A stretch of DNA of 34,726 bases. Source: Pseudodesulfovibrio sp. GTDB lineage: Bacteria; Desulfobacterota; Desulfovibrionia; Desulfovibrionales; Desulfovibrionaceae. Positions 8,613-16,000 of this stretch are shown piece by piece (positions within the stretch are counted from its first letter, which is position 1; each line of letters opens with the position of its first letter). The notes under the pieces were generated by a model, which ran no database searches, was not told the DNA's origin, and saw only the letters and a list, made by a program, of their open reading frames with translations. The translations under genes were made by a program, and so were the position numbers. The stretch lies in NCBI RefSeq assembly GCF_028692895.1, contig NZ_JAQUWN010000008.1:47374-82099 (forward strand), read 5' to 3'.

Positions 8613-8644
8613 AGGAGCCACAGTAGGTCAGTACTGCGGCTCCT
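8613..8644 (-). terminator. terminator of the 134-residue protein gene
   Basis: AGGAGCC (8613-8619) pairs with GGCTCCT (8638-8644), with an inner ACAGTA/TACTG stem. On the reverse strand GTTCTATTTTTG follows. It lies 7 bases after the stop codon and may also stop transcription from the radical SAM gene. Confidence 0.8.
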
Positions 8645-8650
8645 ATTTCG

Positions 8651-9055
8651 TTAAGCTTCACCGTCCGATTCAGGTGCTTCCTCTTCATCGTCCGGGCCAG
8701 CGGCAGTGACGGGCGAAAGGATGATCCTGTTGTCCTCATCCACTTCGATGGTGAACTCGCTGTTGATCTGGAAGTCTCCTTCAATGGCTTCCAGTTTCTT
8801 GAGAGTGATCTTGATGCCATGCTTGGTGACACGAACTCTACTGTTGCTTCGTTCATACAGGCCGGGAAGAGTTCTCAGTTGATTGTCCTCTACAGACAAC
8901 CGCATTAAATGCGTCCTGAGACTCTGAAGCGATGCCAGTCCCAGCTTCTTCTTCGCTGTCTGGGCATCAGCTCCTTCTTCGCACAATTGACGGAGCAAAG
9001 GAGCATCGTATTTGCTCTCGACTATTCGCTTTTTGGATTCATTCTTCTTTGCCAT
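8651..9055 (-). CDS. 134-residue protein, basic N-terminus and acidic tail, putative DNA-binding
   Basis: I do not recognise the family. The N-terminus is basic (MAKKNESKKRIVESK). Residues ~18-55 look like a helix-turn-helix (LLRQLCEEGADAQTAKKKLG, then SLQSLRTHLMRL). Residues ~65-110 look like beta strands (RVRVTKHGIKITL, FTIEVDEDNRIIL), and the tail is strongly acidic (DDEEEAPESDGEA). A small regulator is plausible. The ribosome site (TAGGAGG) supports the start. An ATATAGATATCC tract upstream (about 9083-9094) resembles the probable -10 elements before the other small minus-strand genes of this element. Confidence 0.7.
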   Translation of the reverse strand: MAKKNESKKRIVESKYDAPLLRQLCEEGADAQTAKKKLGLASLQSLRTHLMRLSVEDNQLRTLPGLYERSNSRVRVTKHGIKITLKKLEAIEGDFQINSEFTIEVDEDNRIILSPVTAAGPDDEEEAPESDGEA

Positions 9056-9422
9056 TTTTCCTCCTATTAGTTGTTTTTATTGGATATCTATATGTCCACT
9101 TTGAAACAGACATAGGTGGAACCAGTGCTTACAGTGACTTGCTCTGGATGCGCGATATTTGCGCTTCTCCTGCCCGTTTTTGGGATTGGGGCAGTTCCCG
9201 TCAGGATTTTGGTTTGGATGTGTTCCTGGGGGTGTTTTGCGCGAATTTTGGGTGGAGGCGGTGGATCTGGATGGGCAGAAAAATATGACGGGGGAGAGCA
9301 GGGGCTGTTGGACTTCGGTTGACCGAAATTTTGATCTATCAAGTTGTTTTGTAATGCGATAACGGCGTGTTTTGTGTCTCTGATGAAGTACGTCTGCCGC
9401 TCCAAAAAATAGTAGAGACAGA
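9056..9422. other. intergenic region without supported gene
   Basis: Overlapping frames exist on both strands, including a Pro-rich 132-codon frame on the reverse strand. None has a ribosome site and all conflict with the terminator at 9423-9444. The left end contains the promoter of the 134-residue protein gene. Confidence 0.5.
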
Positions 9423-9444
9423 AGGCGGGATATTTCACCCGCCT
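9423..9444 (-). terminator. terminator of the 84-residue protein gene
   Basis: AGGCGGG (9423-9429) pairs with CCCGCCT (9438-9444). The reverse strand continues with TCTGTCTCTACTATTTTTT. It lies just past the stop codon of the gene at 9450-9704. Confidence 0.75.
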
Positions 9445-9449
9445 GTTAT

Positions 9450-9704
9450 CTAGACTAGAATGTCTCGGATTTTGTTCGGTTGGCAAAGACTTACTGAGTT
9501 CAACAAGTCTTCAGGTTTGAGTCCGCAAAATGCAATGTCATTGCCATCAGCATCCTTGATGGAAACTGTGGCAAGATAAGCACCGTCTTCTTCATTTTTT
9601 TCTAAACCGAAATGTATTGAACCATTTCCAGCGTTCAAATCGGTTGTATCATAAAAGTATACGATATCCTCAAACACTACCTTTGCAACAATTGATGCCT
9701 TCAT
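9450..9704 (-). CDS. 84-residue hypothetical protein
   Basis: I do not recognise the family. It is acidic and looks largely beta-stranded: ASIVAKVVFEDIVYFY, SIHFGLEK, AYLATVSIKDADGND, with a short helical C-terminus. There is no signal peptide or membrane segment. A clear ribosome site (AAGGAGTATCTT) precedes the ATG, and its promoter block (9725-9757) is nearly the same as that of the next gene upstream, so the two are probably co-regulated. Its own terminator follows. Confidence 0.7.
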   Translation of the reverse strand: MKASIVAKVVFEDIVYFYDTTDLNAGNGSIHFGLEKNEEDGAYLATVSIKDADGNDIAFCGLKPEDLLNSVSLCQPNKIRDILV

Positions 9705-9724
9705 AAGATACTCCTTTTATGAGG

Positions 9725-9757
9725 ATATATCTATGCGAGTGGTTCCATAATGAAATT
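9725..9757 (-). promoter_or_regulatory. promoter block shared by two small genes (copy 1)
   Basis: On the reverse strand AATTTCAT is followed by GCATAGATATAT at the same spacing as at 10047-10079. TTTCAT and AGATAT are 17 bases apart, a normal -35/-10 spacing. It lies about 20 bases upstream of the ATG at 9704. Confidence 0.6.
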
Positions 9758-9820
9758 GGCAGGAGAAAAGAACAAGCACTCTGTTTTAGTGGAGTTGCCG
9801 TTCAAAAATAACAAAAGAAC

Positions 9821-9854
9821 TCCTCCTGAAACTTAATAGCATCAAGAGGAGTCT
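9821..9854 (-). terminator. terminator of the zinc-ribbon protein gene
   Basis: ACTCCTC (9821-9827) pairs with GAGGAGT (9848-9854). On the reverse strand TCTTTTGTTATTTTTG follows, just after the stop codon at 9863. Confidence 0.65.
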
Positions 9855-9862
9855 CGCCAGAA

Positions 9863-10027
9863 CTACATGAACAGTTTGGCTACTATCCAGAAAAGCAAGA
9901 TAACCCCACCAATTTTGATAAGGTGCATAATAGCTGCTCCGGCTGTCAGTTTAGCTCCACAGTTGAAACATGTAGTTGCTTTCAACAGGTTCTCATGACC
10001 GCATTTGTGGCATATCCTGGTTTTCAT
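9863..10027 (-). CDS. 54-residue zinc-ribbon membrane protein
   Basis: The product starts MKTRICHKCGHENLLK and carries two CxxC pairs (CHKC and CFNC), a typical zinc ribbon. One C-terminal membrane helix follows (IKIGGVILLFWIVAKLF). It is probably a small membrane-anchored protein with a cytoplasmic zinc finger; function is unknown. I start it at 10027, where AAGGAG precedes the ATG at the right distance, rather than at the in-frame codon at 10060. It sits directly downstream of the flagellin gene but has its own promoter block, shared with the gene at 9450-9704. Confidence 0.75.
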   Translation of the reverse strand: MKTRICHKCGHENLLKATTCFNCGAKLTAGAAIMHLIKIGGVILLFWIVAKLFM

Positions 10028-10046
10028 AGAATACTCCTTTCTTGGA

Positions 10047-10079
10047 ATATATCTATGCAAATCAGTTCATTATGAAATT
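10047..10079 (-). promoter_or_regulatory. promoter block shared by two small genes (copy 2)
   Basis: AATTTCAT then GCATAGATATAT on the reverse strand, at the same spacing as copy 1 (9725-9757). It overlaps the end of the flagellin gene, so the zinc-ribbon gene can be expressed independently of flagellin. Confidence 0.6.
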
Positions 10080-13000
10080 AGCCACCAATAAGCTGCATTG
10101 CCATACGGGGTAAGCTGTTCGCCTGGGCCAGCATAGCTACTGCGGCTTGAGTAAGTATCTGGTTTCGGACGAACTCGGTCATTTCATTCGCAACATCTAT
10201 ATCAGTAATCCGTGAGACCATCGCTACTGTGTTTTCTTTTTCAATCTCAATAAAGGCATCATGGCTTTCGAGAGTGTTACCATCTGCTCCTAGGCTGCCC
10301 TGGACATTTGTTACATCAATGAGTGCTGCATTGATTACTTGGAACGAGGAGGATGCGCCTTCTTGTGTACGGTAGTTCATCTGAGAAAGAGATGTCCATG
10401 GTTCAAGCGAGAGGGTCGGGTTGTTTTCGTCTACTTGGTAGGTGTTGGGCGAATCAATAAGCCAGACATCAAATCCTGAATTGCCTGCACCACTGCCAGA
10501 ATAGTTCGAGATAATAAGAGGTTGATCTCCATTAGAGCGAAGATATATGCCTGTTTCATCGGATGTCCTTTCGAAGATTACATCTTGTGCTGCAAGGGCC
10601 GCTGTATGATCGTTTAACTCCTGCAATAATAAATTGGAATTCTCCGTTTGAGTGGCTCCAGCAGTATACGACAAGCTTACTCCGTTGAGATCAAAAGATA
10701 TTGTTTCTCCTGCTGTGTTGGAAAAATTGTCGATTCTGCCTTTTGAAATCTGATCCGATGATGACCATGTTAATTCAGCTCCCCTGTTTGCTGCTGCATT
10801 AAATGCTCCAGCTTCACCGCTTGTAGCGGTTCCATCTACATTAGAAGAAATGCTGAAGGAAATATTGGGGTCCAGAATGAATTCGCCTGTACCATTAATC
10901 ATAGCCCATTGCGCGTTAGGGTCGGCTCCAGCATGTTGCGAGTCGATGGTACCGGCAAGGGTGCTGTTTGCTGGCCCTAAACCAACTTGTCTAAGTCCTG
11001 CATTGATTCGATCAATGGTTATGTGATCCTGCTCTCCTACATTTCCAACATCATCTTCACGCATGTTGAAGCTGGTCGTAACATGGGTTCCTAATGCTGC
11101 GTTATCCAGATATGACCCAGACTCAACTCCATAGCTTGTTGCAGTTGCTCTGCTATTAGTTATGGTTGTGCTTGTTCCAATATCTTGCCCTGGGTTCTTG
11201 AAAATGACACTGGCTCCAGTATTGGAAGAGCCAGCTCCTGCTGCTGCATTCAGGGAAGTAGTTTGATCTGTGATCGTTCTATTGGTGCTTGCATTGACAG
11301 TGCCGCCCCCAGTTGATCCCGCACCGGCTCCAGCCAAAACGGAACTTGAGATGTCATTAACGGTGATTGAGCCACCAGCAGAACTTAGCGATTGGGCAAC
11401 TCCAGAGCCGCCACCTGCTGTGGAGCCTCCATCAGGAGTGATGGTTGAGATAACAGTGCTTTCGCTTACTGTAATACTTCCGCCCCCTTCATTTAGTGCG
11501 GCAGGAGTGCCTGCTCCCGCTCCAGCATCCGCATTGTTGGCTGGAGTGATGAATGTGGCAATATTCGCAGCGTTGGTGCCGGATAGGTTTGAAATTCTGA
11601 ATTGAACCTGATCGGTTGTTGTTATGGTGACGTCGTTGCCGGACAATCCAAATGTAGTGTTGGGGACTCCCGCCAGAGTGAGTGCATTGAGCATATTTGT
11701 GGCGGTATCGTTATCTGTTGCTCCTGCCAAAAAGCTAACAGGGAAATTCGAACCAGACCTTGTGTAGGTGAAGGATACTGTTTCTCCTGGAACGATGTTG
11801 GCAAAAGTGCCTATGCTGGCTTCAATTACTGAACTTAATGCGAGGGAAGACATTTCAAAGCTGACATTATCTGTGGCACTTACCTGGACATCATTACCTG
11901 CGGTACCGAATGATGTGTTAGGTATACCCGCGCCGTTTAAGGCGTTGCGGAGGTTTAACGCAGTAGCTGCATCTGATGCACCCACGGCAAATGAAACAGG
12001 ATAATTGGTTCCTGATCTTGTATACGTCAGGGATAAGGTGTCTCCGGGAAGAGTATTGGAAAAGGGTCCAATCGTAGCATTGTTTAGACCGTCATCTTGG
12101 AAGTTTGTGACAGCTATACTTGTATTGTCAGCCTTGGTTACCTGGACCGTTTCACCGGATCGAGCTACTGTGTATCCTCCTCCGAGAGCGCCTAATGCGG
12201 TTTCCAAATTTTGTGCGGTAGCTGCGCGGGTAGCACCTACAACATAGGAAATGGCTGTGCCATCAAGTTCGAATTGTAGAGTTGCACCTTCATCTAGAGA
12301 ATAGTTGGAAAATTGGACATTGTTGTCTTCATCGTCATATTGAATGTCAATATAATCTTCACTTCCAGTCCGGGCGATTACCGCAGTTGTTCCATTTACA
12401 TCGGCGGTTATTCCGGGAATCCCTGCGGCGTTGACAGCTGTTACCAAACGGGAAGCGTTTGCAGCTTGGGATGCACTGCCTGCTGCGGTAAAAGAGACAT
12501 CAGTTCCTTCTATGTTAAGTGTGATTTCTTCGCCTGAATAATTGGTGAAGTTGCTGACATTAACTCTAGTCTGATTGTTCTCAAGATCGGTTACATTGAG
12601 TAAATTCCCAGCAGGAGTGGATGCTTCAGTACTCGTGAGGTTGATTTTAGTGATGGTAACTGTGTTGTTAGTACCATTTTGATCTACGGTATAATAATGT
12701 TCTCTGGTGTGTGGTGATGCATAGGTTAAGTCGGCTGCGTATTGTGGGGCGTTATAGAATACACCAGCATTTGTTAATGCGGTGGTCGCTGCGGCAGCAG
12801 CTCTTGCCATGTTTGTGGCATCGCTAGTGGAGTATTCAAACGTGACTGGGATGCCGTCAATATCAAACGATATTTCACTGGCAGGAATATTGGTTCCACC
12901 GGGAATGGCAGAAGGTGTATCCCCAAAATTACCAAGCTCAACAGCCGGGTTGTCAATAAGTTCAAAATCGCCGATTGCGAGTGATTTACCTACTTCCGAA

Positions 13001-14001
13001 CGAAGCACAGTTCCGGTTCGGCTCAAGTCCAAGTCAGAGTTAGCCGTGTTTACCTCATCAACGATTCTATCAAGGGTGGCAAACAGGTTTGCTTCGGTTT
13101 CTGCTTCATCTCTTCCGATGAGAAAAGAATGCGAGTAATTGGGGTCTCCAGTACCACCTGAATTGAAGGTGAATCGCACCATGTCCCCGTATGATCCGTT
13201 AAGTTCAGCCTTCGTAAAACCAATGAAATCTGCATAGCTTACTGCGGATGTCTCTCTAATTCCGTCCATTTCAAGGTTTTCGATTTCAGCCAGTAATCCA
13301 TTGATATTATTGTTTCCTTTGGCTGCGCTGATTTCTATTGTACGCACGTCGGCGGCACTTGAAATTGTAATGGTCTGGTCTGCCATTGATTGAGTGGAGG
13401 TGTCTGCTAAAGCTGCACCGACTTGAGGAAGATTTAACTCCACACCATCAACTATGCCGGTCTGGTATGATTTCTGACCAGTAGGGGTGAAAGTCCCCAA
13501 CGTCGTGGCAGTCGTCTTCGGTAAATCAATAAAAATGTTTTCTTCATTTTCTTCGCCAGATTGGATTTCGATTACACTGTCGTCCTTGAATAAATCAATT
13601 CCATTGAATTCCAGATCTTTTTGAGCACGTTCTATTTCCGATGTTAATTGCTGCATTTCATTGGAAATGATTTCTCTTTGGTCTGCGTTGTATGTGCCGG
13701 TTGAGGCTTGAGCAGCCAATTCCTTCAATCGGATAATCATAGCGTTGACAGCGAGTAGTCCTCCATCCGCAACCTGCACTAGCGATACTGCATCTTTTAT
13801 GTTTCTGGATGCTTGTGCGAGGCTTGATGCTTTAGCTTTTCCTAATTCAGAAATTGCTAAACCAGCTGCGTCATCTGCGGCTGTGCCGACTCTCAACCCC
13901 GATGATAGACGCCTCGTAGAAACTCCTAGAGCACCATAATGTGTTCCGAGATTTCGGGCGGTATTCATTGCCATTAGGTTGTGATTAATCGTCAAAGCCA
14001 T
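10078..14001 (-). CDS. giant flagellin (1307 residues) with repeat-filled central domain
   Basis: The protein has the conserved flagellin N-terminal D0/D1 region at residues 1-~145 (MALTINHNLMAMNTARN, RRLSSGLRVGTAADDAAGLAIS, DQREIISNEM). It also has the C-terminal D1/D0 region at ~1200-1307 (SRITDIDVANEMTEFVRNQI, AMLAQANSLP, MQLIGG). These polymerize into the filament through the flagellar export system. Usual flagellins have about 280-550 residues; here ~1050 residues separate the ends. This insert contains at least six repeats of ~85 residues related to hook-IN motifs, with patterns such as GETVSFTYTRSGSNFPVSF and NALTLAGVPNTTFG. A Gly/Ser/Ala-rich low-complexity part lies around residues 840-960. 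No chaperone gene is nearby, so host flagellar machinery would be needed. A sigma-54 promoter candidate and a leader hairpin lie upstream. Flagellin identity is certain; surface variation or phage-receptor change as purpose is inference. Confidence 0.95.
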   Translation of the reverse strand: MALTINHNLMAMNTARNLGTHYGALGVSTRRLSSGLRVGTAADDAAGLAISELGKAKASSLAQASRNIKDAVSLVQVADGGLLAVNAMIIRLKELAAQASTGTYNADQREIISNEMQQLTSEIERAQKDLEFNGIDLFKDDSVIEIQSGEENEENIFIDLPKTTATTLGTFTPTGQKSYQTGIVDGVELNLPQVGAALADTSTQSMADQTITISSAADVRTIEISAAKGNNNINGLLAEIENLEMDGIRETSAVSYADFIGFTKAELNGSYGDMVRFTFNSGGTGDPNYSHSFLIGRDEAETEANLFATLDRIVDEVNTANSDLDLSRTGTVLRSEVGKSLAIGDFELIDNPAVELGNFGDTPSAIPGGTNIPASEISFDIDGIPVTFEYSTSDATNMARAAAAATTALTNAGVFYNAPQYAADLTYASPHTREHYYTVDQNGTNNTVTITKINLTSTEASTPAGNLLNVTDLENNQTRVNVSNFTNYSGEEITLNIEGTDVSFTAAGSASQAANASRLVTAVNAAGIPGITADVNGTTAVIARTGSEDYIDIQYDDEDNNVQFSNYSLDEGATLQFELDGTAISYVVGATRAATAQNLETALGALGGGYTVARSGETVQVTKADNTSIAVTNFQDDGLNNATIGPFSNTLPGDTLSLTYTRSGTNYPVSFAVGASDAATALNLRNALNGAGIPNTSFGTAGNDVQVSATDNVSFEMSSLALSSVIEASIGTFANIVPGETVSFTYTRSGSNFPVSFLAGATDNDTATNMLNALTLAGVPNTTFGLSGNDVTITTTDQVQFRISNLSGTNAANIATFITPANNADAGAGAGTPAALNEGGGSITVSESTVISTITPDGGSTAGGGSGVAQSLSSAGGSITVNDISSSVLAGAGAGSTGGGTVNASTNRTITDQTTSLNAAAGAGSSNTGASVIFKNPGQDIGTSTTITNSRATATSYGVESGSYLDNAALGTHVTTSFNMREDDVGNVGEQDHITIDRINAGLRQVGLGPANSTLAGTIDSQHAGADPNAQWAMINGTGEFILDPNISFSISSNVDGTATSGEAGAFNAAANRGAELTWSSSDQISKGRIDNFSNTAGETISFDLNGVSLSYTAGATQTENSNLLLQELNDHTAALAAQDVIFERTSDETGIYLRSNGDQPLIISNYSGSGAGNSGFDVWLIDSPNTYQVDENNPTLSLEPWTSLSQMNYRTQEGASSSFQVINAALIDVTNVQGSLGADGNTLESHDAFIEIEKENTVAMVSRITDIDVANEMTEFVRNQILTQAAVAMLAQANSLPRMAMQLIGG

Positions 14002-14033
14002 CCGTGCGAAACTCCACTTGAGCAGGAATAATT

Positions 14034-14050
14034 TTCCGGATTGCCCGGAA
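14034..14050 (-). other. stem-loop in flagellin mRNA leader
   Basis: TTCCGG (14034-14039) and CCGGAA (14045-14050) form a perfect inverted repeat around ATTGC, about 35 bases before the flagellin ATG. It may act on the mRNA leader as an RNA hairpin or as a protein site. Confidence 0.45.
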
Positions 14051-14107
14051 TCTGTTGCAAAAAGTGCTTTAATTTGAGGGGATAGTTCTAAAACACGGGT
14101 TTAAAGA

Positions 14108-14123
14108 TGCATATGCCATGCCA
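14108..14123 (-). promoter_or_regulatory. candidate sigma-54 promoter of the flagellin gene
   Basis: The reverse strand reads TGGCATGGCATATGCA, which fits the -24/-12 pattern TGGCACG-N4-TTGCA with two mismatches. The GG and GC doublets are exactly 10 bases apart. It lies ~108 bases before the flagellin start. Many bacteria express flagellar genes from sigma-54 promoters. No convincing sigma-28 site was seen. Confidence 0.6.
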
Positions 14124-14168
14124 GCATATTGGTTGCTGCATATTTTAGCTCAGAACTGCACCAAAATC

Positions 14169-14234
14169 TGGTCAACCAAATTGGTCAACCGGGGCCTTTA
14201 ACACGCCTCCAACATCACTGATTTTCTGTTGACC
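14169..14234. repeat. TGGTCAACC repeats near right end of element A
   Basis: TGGTCAACC occurs at 14169-14177 and 14182-14190 in direct orientation, spaced 13 bases. An inverted partial copy (GTTGACC, 14229-14235) is followed, like the second copy, by GGGG. Being ~50-110 bases from the att core, they may be integrase or excisionase arm sites. I do not see them at the left end. Confidence 0.4.
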
Positions 14235-14279
14235 GGGGAAAAATAAATTCAATAATTCTGGAGCTTGGAGACGAGTCTC

Positions 14280-14329
14280 CTTGAATGGCATTCAAGAGGT
14301 CGTGGGTTCAATTCCCTCCAGCTCCACCA
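14280..14329 (+). repeat. att core copy 2 (junction of elements A and B)
   Basis: An exact copy of the 50-base 3' part of tRNA-Ala lies between the elements. The 5' half of the tRNA is absent, so it is not a working tRNA gene. It is attR of element A and attL of element B. Confidence 0.95.
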
Positions 14330-14338
14330 ATGATTATA

Positions 14339-14372
14339 AAGGCTTAGGAGGTTTTCCTTCTAAGCCTTTTTT
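14339..14372 (+). terminator. intrinsic terminator after att copy 2
   Basis: AAGGCTTAG (14339-14347) pairs perfectly with CTAAGCCTT (14360-14368), followed by a T run. It lies 10 bases inside element B, matching the terminators inside the other two att copies. Confidence 0.85.
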
Positions 14373-14378
14373 CGTGGA

Positions 14379-14401
14379 GTATACAAAAGAATATACAAAT
14401 G
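14379..14401. repeat. GTATAC/GAATATAC arm-type sites, left end of element B
   Basis: GTATACAAAA (14379-14388) and GAATATACAAA (14389-14399) stand in tandem about 50 bases from the att core. GAATATACAAA recurs exactly near the right end (34451-34461) among further TATACC copies, consistent with integrase arm sites. Confidence 0.6.
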
Positions 14402-14650
14402 AAATCAGGGGGATGGTCAGAGCCTGAAATTGAATTCGCCAGCTCTCTCGGTCATTTATCTTGCTGTAGTCGTTGGGGAATTCTAGATGCCCTTATGGTT
14501 GATATGTGCTGCCATTAGCGGTAACTAGGTGAGTTGGATTTGTCGTGCTCGTATGGTTCTGAGGACAGACGAACTATGATTCGAGTTTCTTTGGCCACTT
14601 ACTGGGATTAGCTTTAAGCGGCATAATATTATACAGGTTGAGTTTGTAAA
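14402..14650. other. noncoding leader region before the dnd operon
   Basis: No gene is supported. The region should carry the dnd promoter; an ATAATATTATAC tract at about 14625-14636 is a plausible -10 region, but I cannot assign a confident -35. Confidence 0.45.
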
Positions 14651-15787
14651 ATGGTTCAATGCGATAATGCAGCTTGTTTGCAAGATTCACTAAATATAAC
14701 TGATAAATGGCAGTCAATCGTATCAGAAATTAAGGAAGAATATCTTAGTACAAAGCAGCCATACCCGTGGATATTGGGATTTTCTGGAGGCAAGGATAGC
14801 ACCTTATTAGTTCATGCTGTTTTTGAGGCCTTGTTAGACATACCCCCTTTCAAAAGGAACCGTCCAGTTCACATTGTCTCAAATGACACACTCGTTGAGA
14901 GCCCTTTGGTTATTGAACATTTGAATAATACTACGAAATTGATTGACGAAGCTGTTCAGTCTCTTGGCTTGCCTATTTTAGTTGCCAGGACCACCCCTGC
15001 GAAAGATAAGACATTTTGGGTTTTGTTGATTGGGAAAGGTTATCCTAGTCCGAACCAAACAATGCGTTGGTGTACGGATAGGTTAAAAGTTCAGCCTACA
15101 AGTACATATATACGAAATCATGTTTCCGAGGCTGGTGCAGCAATTGTTCTGCTCGGTGTCCGAAAGGATGAAAGTCAGTCCCGCTTGCGTTCAATTGAGA
15201 AACACAAAAATTTGCGTGGAGAGCGGTTAGCGCCTCACGAAACTCTAAAAGGTGCGTATATTTATCGCCCAATTGTTGAGTTGACTACATGTGATGTTTG
15301 GGAGTTGTTGTTGATGAATGATGCCCCATGGGGCGGAAATCATAGCGCGCTGGTTAAGCTTTATAAGGATTCAGAGGGCGGTGAATGCCCAGTTATGTTG
15401 AGCTCTGAAGAGGCTCCAGCATGCGGTAGCAGATTCGGGTGTTGGACCTGCACCGTTGTTGAAAAAGATAAAAGTATGCAAGGGTTTGTTGACTCAGGAT
15501 TGCAGGAGTATCAACCACTGATTGAATTTCGGGATTGGCTAAAAATGATTCGGAACAAGCCAGAGATGAGGCAGGCTTTGCGAAGGAATGGCAAGTTGAC
15601 CTTCGGAGCTTCTGGGAACCATGTCCCTGGCCCTTTTACAATTGCCGCCCGTAGACAAATACTAAATCGTCTATTAGAGGTTCAAGATCTGTTTGGGCAG
15701 CCTCTAATTTCTGATGATGAGATTGAACTTATTCATCAGCACTGGGCAAAGGAACTTCAAGAAGAAAAGGGTATTGCAAATGGATGA
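14651..15787 (+). CDS. dndC: DndC, phosphorothioation sulfurtransferase (PAPS-reductase-like)
   Basis: The 378-residue protein has the N-type ATP pyrophosphatase loop SGGKDS at 45-50, as in PAPS reductases. It also has cysteines suited to a 4Fe-4S cluster: C141 in MRWCTDR, then C258-x5-C264-x2-C267 in ACGSRFGCWTC. Known DndC proteins are iron-sulfur ATP pyrophosphatases that, with DndD and DndE, replace a nonbridging oxygen of the DNA backbone by sulfur. Sulfur reaches them from a cysteine desulfurase (DndA or a host IscS). No desulfurase gene is nearby, so a chromosomal one must be used. The start lacks a strong ribosome site. The stop overlaps the next small gene, and the next three genes continue the operon. 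Confidence 0.93.
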   Translation: MVQCDNAACLQDSLNITDKWQSIVSEIKEEYLSTKQPYPWILGFSGGKDSTLLVHAVFEALLDIPPFKRNRPVHIVSNDTLVESPLVIEHLNNTTKLIDEAVQSLGLPILVARTTPAKDKTFWVLLIGKGYPSPNQTMRWCTDRLKVQPTSTYIRNHVSEAGAAIVLLGVRKDESQSRLRSIEKHKNLRGERLAPHETLKGAYIYRPIVELTTCDVWELLLMNDAPWGGNHSALVKLYKDSEGGECPVMLSSEEAPACGSRFGCWTCTVVEKDKSMQGFVDSGLQEYQPLIEFRDWLKMIRNKPEMRQALRRNGKLTFGASGNHVPGPFTIAARRQILNRLLEVQDLFGQPLISDDEIELIHQHWAKELQEEKGIANG

Positions 15788-15980
15788 CGGTTACCTCAGT
15801 GATTTACCTTTGTGGGCTGACGATGAAGCTCGTAAGGTCTTTGAGCGAGTGTGTGATGAGCAAAACATTCCTATTGATGTCATTACTGAACTTGTCATGC
15901 TCCAGCGCGAACGTCAGCATCAAGAAAGAGCTGCAGGTATATATCCTCGATTCGAAGAGATTCTTGGCAGAATTGATTAA
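15780..15980 (+). CDS. small protein of the dnd operon (66 residues)
   Basis: It begins MDDGYLSDLPLWADDEARKV and is predicted helical and acidic, with VITELVMLQRERQHQERAAG as a likely helix. Its ATG overlaps the end of dndC by 8 bases, behind AAAGGG, and dndD starts 20 bases later, so translation is coupled. Small proteins of this size between dndC and dndD are known as DNA modification system-associated small proteins; their role is unclear, perhaps assembly of the DndC-DndD complex. A longer frame starting at 15714 lies inside dndC and was rejected as start. Confidence 0.8.
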   Translation: MDDGYLSDLPLWADDEARKVFERVCDEQNIPIDVITELVMLQRERQHQERAAGIYPRFEEILGRID

Positions 15981-16000
15981 CTCGCCAACTTGAGGTTGCT

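Noticed and set aside
9088-9486. 132-codon reverse-strand frame rich in Pro
   Set aside because: No ribosome site, contains the terminator of the 84-residue gene, and overlaps that gene's end.
10500-13200. CRISPR array or other spaced repeat locus
   Set aside because: The repeats are ~255 bases, diverged and in frame inside the flagellin; no short palindromic repeat with unique spacers was seen anywhere.
14280-14329. Second tRNA-Ala gene
   Set aside because: Only the 3' half is present; the 5' acceptor strand and D-arm are missing, so it is an att copy.
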